DNA from: UBA4582 sp964228885
GTDB lineage: Bacteria; Pseudomonadota; Gammaproteobacteria; Pseudomonadales; Azotimanducaceae
Assembly (NCBI GenBank): GCA_964228885.1
Contig: CAXRCG010000055.1
Location: forward strand, 1-44,237
Direction of reading: 5' to 3'
Length of the DNA: 44,237 bases
The notes under the pieces were generated by a model. It searched no databases and had not been told where the DNA came from. It was given only the letters and a program-made list of their open reading frames with translations. This document shows, one piece after another, positions 41,480 to 44,237 of the stretch. Position numbers and translations under genes: made by a program. Numbering within the stretch: position 1 is the stretch's first letter; the number at the start of each line of letters is the position of its first letter.

Positions 41480-41911
41480 ATGACCGAACAATTTAGTACA
41501 CCCTACGAAATCCTCGGAGATGCGGGTGTCAAACAACTGGCAAACGCATTCTATGACGTCATGGATGAGCTCACTGAGACCGCTGAGATAAGACAGATGC
41601 ATGCGGACAACCTAGACCACATCAAACGCATGTTAACTGCCTACCTAACGGGTTGGATGGGTGGCCCTCCGGTCTATCAAGCTATCAAGGGTACCGTCTG
41701 CTTGACCGATCCTCATGAACCCTATCGCATCGGCCGAAAAGAACGGGACCAATGGCTGCTGTGCATGGATAAGGCTCTCGAGCGGGTTGGTGCCAGCGAT
41801 GAACTTAAAAACATGCTGAAACAACCCATGTTCCAGGTCGCAGAGACAGTGCGAAACTGCGAAGACTCGACACCAAAGAATCAAGGGCCTAACATCATTG
41901 CTGTTTCCTGA
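41480..41911 (+). CDS. Group II truncated haemoglobin
   Basis: A 143-aa globin of the 2/2 fold. It shows YEILGDAGVKQLANAFYDVMDEL (B-helix, with Tyr25 as B10), IRQMHADNLDHIKRMLTAYLTGWMGGPPVY, and PHEPYRIG with His79 as the proximal F8 haem ligand, then ERDQWLLCMDKAL with the conserved Trp (G8 region). Such globins bind O2, NO or CO; beside oxygenases they may deliver oxygen or protect iron centres from NO. CGGAGC lies before the ATG. It is convergent with the Rieske operon, so the pairing is positional only. Confidence 0.9.
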   Translation: MTEQFSTPYEILGDAGVKQLANAFYDVMDELTETAEIRQMHADNLDHIKRMLTAYLTGWMGGPPVYQAIKGTVCLTDPHEPYRIGRKERDQWLLCMDKALERVGASDELKNMLKQPMFQVAETVRNCEDSTPKNQGPNIIAVS

Positions 41912-41939
41912 ACAGGTCTTTTCAAACACTCACTAAAGG

Positions 41940-42167
41940 CTAAACTTCCCGACCAGCCATACGTGGTCTAGACAATTGCGTCGTCGCATCAGGGTTATTA
42001 CCCACCCAAACGCAAATCTGCGGGTCCGCGTGCTTAAACTCACCTGAGATGTGGATACCCTGAGTAGTAAACAAGCCTTGTCTCTCACCTGCCGTCACAC
42101 GGATGTTGCCATCTTCGGTATATTCGTAAAGGTGATCAGTATCAAACGGATGATAAAGAGATGCCAT
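41940..42167 (-). CDS. Hypothetical 75-aa protein coupled to the Rieske gene
   Basis: Starts MASLYHPFDTDHLYEYTEDGNI and ends with a basic stretch. Composition is soluble, with alternating charged and aromatic residues; there is no TM segment, signal peptide or recognised motif. A good AGGTGAG precedes the ATG, and it follows the Rieske stop by only 2 bp on the same strand, so it is expected to be co-translated. It may be a small subunit or assembly factor for the oxygenase. Confidence 0.75.
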   Translation of the reverse strand: MASLYHPFDTDHLYEYTEDGNIRVTAGERQGLFTTQGIHISGEFKHADPQICVWVGNNPDATTQLSRPRMAGREV

Positions 42168-42169
42168 AT

Positions 42170-43531
42170 TTACTCACCTACCCATTCTGTAAATTTTTGA
42201 TGCAACCAACGCACTTTGCTCTCCTGATAACCTGATAGCGTGATACCAGGTTTATAAGTCGATTCGAGCCCCATTTGTACCTTCGGCATATTGAAGGAGT
42301 CTTGATCAAACACCTTGCCGAGAAAACCGAGCGCACTTGACCATTTTTCATCTTCTTTTAGCCAATGCACCTTTGCTGCTGGCGGGCGCTCTCCGCTGAA
42401 CGGCAGGAGTTGTAAGCACTCCATGATGCAAGATCGGTGATCGTTACCGTTGGGTCGGAACCGATACACAATCTTGTTAAATGCCCCCCAGGGATGAAAA
42501 TTAGGGAACTGGGTGTAATCAATGCTATCCACAATTTCAGCATCACAGTACTCGTCCACTTTCGCGCCGGCAGCAGCCCGCAAACCCTCTCGACTCATCG
42601 CTGCCATAAACGCCCTAGGATTAAGACCTTCAGGCACTTTTGGCACTTCTGCTTCCGGTGGCAGGTCCATCATCGACCGCAGCATGTCCTCATCGGTGAT
42701 CTCATAATCGAGTAACGGACTTGGGGTAATACCCGGTGTAATCACTCGCGCGCAGTTTTCCCAGACATCAACCTGACTGTTGGTATCGCCAATTCCCCGC
42801 ATGATTTGCGGGTGGGTTGCATTGACATGATATGCCTCGCAGAATGCCTCCTGAGCAATTTTCCAGTTACAGGGCATAATTTTGGCAACATGCGCTTCTT
42901 TGTATAATGCGCCTAAGTCCCACCGTTCGAACTGACTTGCCAAGTCTGAAATAAACTCGTCAAAAGGCCCGCAATCCTGATCAGGATTGATGAAAACGAA
43001 TCCAGCCCAGCGTGCAACGGGTATTTCAGGTAGAGAAAACTTTTCATTATCGATCTGCGGAAAATCCCATGCTGAGGGAAAGTCTTTAAGGCAACCATCA
43101 AGCTGCCAGGCAAAACCATGAAAAGGACACCTTAACTCGGCCGCATTGCCATCAAATTCCTTGAGCATACGTCCGCGATGTAAACAGGCATTTGGATAGG
43201 CTTTTATCTCACCAGTTTCTGTCCTGACAATCAGGAAAGAAATGCCAGCTATATCATACCGATAATGATCGCCGGGCTCCGGTATGTCTTCTTCGCGACA
43301 TGTAAATTGCCAGACTTTTTTCCAAAGCCGTTCCACTTCTTTCTGGTGATAATCCGCAGAAATATAGCGATTGATCGAATACTCGTTTAATCCAAGGTCC
43401 TTGGGTGATTGCATCCTGAGTACGTCAGGTACTTCGTGAGAATCTTGGTCAAGCAACTCCTGGTAGGTCACACCAGGCGAGCGCGGCATAGTATCTGGAT
43501 CGAGATCCTCATTCTTATACATTTCGGACAT
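42170..43531 (-). CDS. Rieske non-haem iron oxygenase, alpha subunit
   Basis: A 453-aa oxygenase with the Rieske centre C116-x-H118 (CLHRG) and C135-x2-H138 (CPFHGF). The catalytic segment NWKIAQEAFCEAYHVNATH contains iron ligands His235 and His240, with Glu232 at the bridging-acid position. No beta subunit gene is beside it. AAGG precedes the ATG. A perfect-looking copy of the shared palindrome lies 19-40 bp upstream, where a repressor could block transcription. It is followed 2 bp later by the 75-aa gene. Together with the first Rieske enzyme it points to degradation of a ring compound in at least two hydroxylation steps. Confidence 0.92.
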   Translation of the reverse strand: MSEMYKNEDLDPDTMPRSPGVTYQELLDQDSHEVPDVLRMQSPKDLGLNEYSINRYISADYHQKEVERLWKKVWQFTCREEDIPEPGDHYRYDIAGISFLIVRTETGEIKAYPNACLHRGRMLKEFDGNAAELRCPFHGFAWQLDGCLKDFPSAWDFPQIDNEKFSLPEIPVARWAGFVFINPDQDCGPFDEFISDLASQFERWDLGALYKEAHVAKIMPCNWKIAQEAFCEAYHVNATHPQIMRGIGDTNSQVDVWENCARVITPGITPSPLLDYEITDEDMLRSMMDLPPEAEVPKVPEGLNPRAFMAAMSREGLRAAAGAKVDEYCDAEIVDSIDYTQFPNFHPWGAFNKIVYRFRPNGNDHRSCIMECLQLLPFSGERPPAAKVHWLKEDEKWSSALGFLGKVFDQDSFNMPKVQMGLESTYKPGITLSGYQESKVRWLHQKFTEWVGE

Positions 43532-43549
43532 CTGTCTTACCTTTCAAAT

Positions 43550-43571
43550 AAACAGTCAGTAGTGATTGTTT
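43550..43571. promoter_or_regulatory. Shared 22-bp operator, copy C (Rieske oxygenase 2)
   Basis: AAACAGTCA-GTAG-TGATTGTTT. The half-sites agree at 8 of 9 positions, the best copy in the window. It ends about 19 bp upstream of the oxygenase ATG, a position consistent with repression. Confidence 0.7.
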
Positions 43572-43646
43572 TTAGTCTACTTGAACTCTTACGGAATGAA
43601 CATGCTTCGAGAAAAATGCTTTGCAACATGCATCATTTCCTAAACA

Positions 43647-44237
43647 TTAATCATCCATTCCACGTTTCCCGGCTTCCCGAATAATCGGCTGATACTCCTC
43701 GAACGGTGTTGCGTTACTTGAACCTATGGTAAGACCAGCATCGGTTGTCAGTGTATGTCCGGAGGTGTAACCAGATTCGTCACTCGCAAGCCACAGCGCC
43801 GCATTTACTACATCATCCGCAACACCCGCACGACCTTTTAGCGGTGAACTGGCAGCAAGCCCCTTCTTCGTTTCTTCAATGGCTGTTGGGTCACCCCTGA
43901 GTGCTGCCACCATAGGCGTGGCCATACCAGCAGGAGAAATCGCATTGGCGCGGATGCCGTGCTGGGCTAACTCGCAAGCGATATTCTTGGTCAACCCGAT
44001 GACACCATGCTTGGCTGTCGCATAGGCATGGGGACCTAGTCCTCCCATAATGCCTGCGGTGCTGGACATGCTGACAATCGAGCCTCGACCACGCGGAATC
44101 ATCACTCTGGCTGCGTGTTTACAACCGTAGTAAACGCCGTTTAGGAGAATATCAATGGTGAATTTCCATTCCTCCGTGACGGTGGTCGCAATGGGACCAG
44201 CAGCGCCCACAATACCTGCATTGTTGTACATCACATC
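43647..44237 (-). CDS. Short-chain dehydrogenase/reductase (N-terminus cut by window edge)
   Basis: An SDR open to the right edge. The visible part begins inside the NNAG element (DVMYNNAGIV), has SMSS (catalytic Ser) and YATAK with the catalytic Tyr-Lys pair, PAGMATPM and the C-terminal LTTDAGL. The Rossmann TGxxxGxG motif lies outside the window. A short polar C-terminal tail (EEYQPIIREAGKRGMDD) extends past the usual end. It lies upstream of the Rieske 2 gene on the minus strand and may belong to the same pathway, but a 115-bp gap with the operator separates them. Confidence 0.92.
   Translation of the reverse strand, partial: DVMYNNAGIVGAAGPIATTVTEEWKFTIDILLNGVYYGCKHAARVMIPRGRGSIVSMSSTAGIMGGLGPHAYATAKHGVIGLTKNIACELAQHGIRANAISPAGMATPMVAALRGDPTAIEETKKGLAASSPLKGRAGVADDVVNAALWLASDESGYTSGHTLTTDAGLTIGSSNATPFEEYQPIIREAGKRGMDD

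Noticed and set aside
1..44237. CRISPR array, tRNA, prophage or transposon
   Set aside because: No regularly spaced repeats, cloverleaf sequences, integrases, transposases or terminal inverted repeats were found on either strand.

Overview
The window looks like chromosomal DNA of a free-living, probably marine, Gram-negative gammaproteobacterium. This rests on a MetR-type LysR regulator, two large TonB-dependent outer-membrane receptors, GPH-type symporters, many short-chain dehydrogenases (SDRs) and Rieske oxygenases, and bacterial Shine-Dalgarno sites. No tRNA, rRNA, CRISPR array, integrase or transposase was found. The species cannot be named from the sequence alone.

Left part (1-13.5 kb). 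A TauD/TfdA-type dioxygenase is cut by the left edge. It is followed by a poorly populated stretch with small hypothetical genes, a two-TM coiled-coil protein and a PdxH-like flavin-binding protein. Between that gene and metR lies a striking non-coding unit (about 3084-3369): a consensus -35 with 17-bp spacing to a -10, several nested stems, an unpaired linker carrying 13 nt complementary to the 16S rRNA 3' end, and a 13-bp terminator. I read it as a candidate undescribed structured RNA. Then come metR, an HD-domain protein, and a compact cluster of a GT4 glycosyltransferase, a methyltransferase and an alpha/alpha-toroid protein, facing a second methyltransferase preceded by a small membrane protein. 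This may be an uncharacterised glycoconjugate or small-molecule pathway. Next come moaB-moeA (molybdenum cofactor), a KdgK-like sugar kinase and a 705-bp gap.

Middle part (13.5-29 kb). A stand-alone molybdopterin oxidoreductase is followed by a catabolic island. It holds an SDR/crotonase/alpha-beta-hydrolase operon on the minus strand; a divergent kinase-like/SnoaL/Rieske operon on the plus strand; a GPH transporter and an SDR; a TonB-dependent receptor with its terminator; then a nitroreductase, a ThuA-like protein and another crotonase.

Right part (29-44.2 kb). A phytanoyl-CoA-dioxygenase-like protein is followed by a minus-strand operon: TonB receptor, DUF3604 protein and two MFS transporters. 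An XRE-type regulator is divergent from this operon. Then come two SDRs, DUF1330, an EthD-PNPOx pair with overlapping ends, a group II truncated haemoglobin, a second Rieske oxygenase with a 75-aa partner gene, and an SDR cut by the right edge.

How it fits together. The gene content suggests uptake of one or more hydrophobic or ring-containing compounds through the TonB receptors and MFS carriers. Rieske and 2-oxoglutarate oxygenases would then hydroxylate them, SDRs would oxidise the products, and crotonases and hydrolases would carry out beta-oxidation-like steps. A 22-bp palindrome of the type AAACARTCA-N4-TGAYTGTTT recurs upstream of both TonB receptors and the second Rieske gene. This ties these distant operons into one putative regulon. 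The substrate is unknown.
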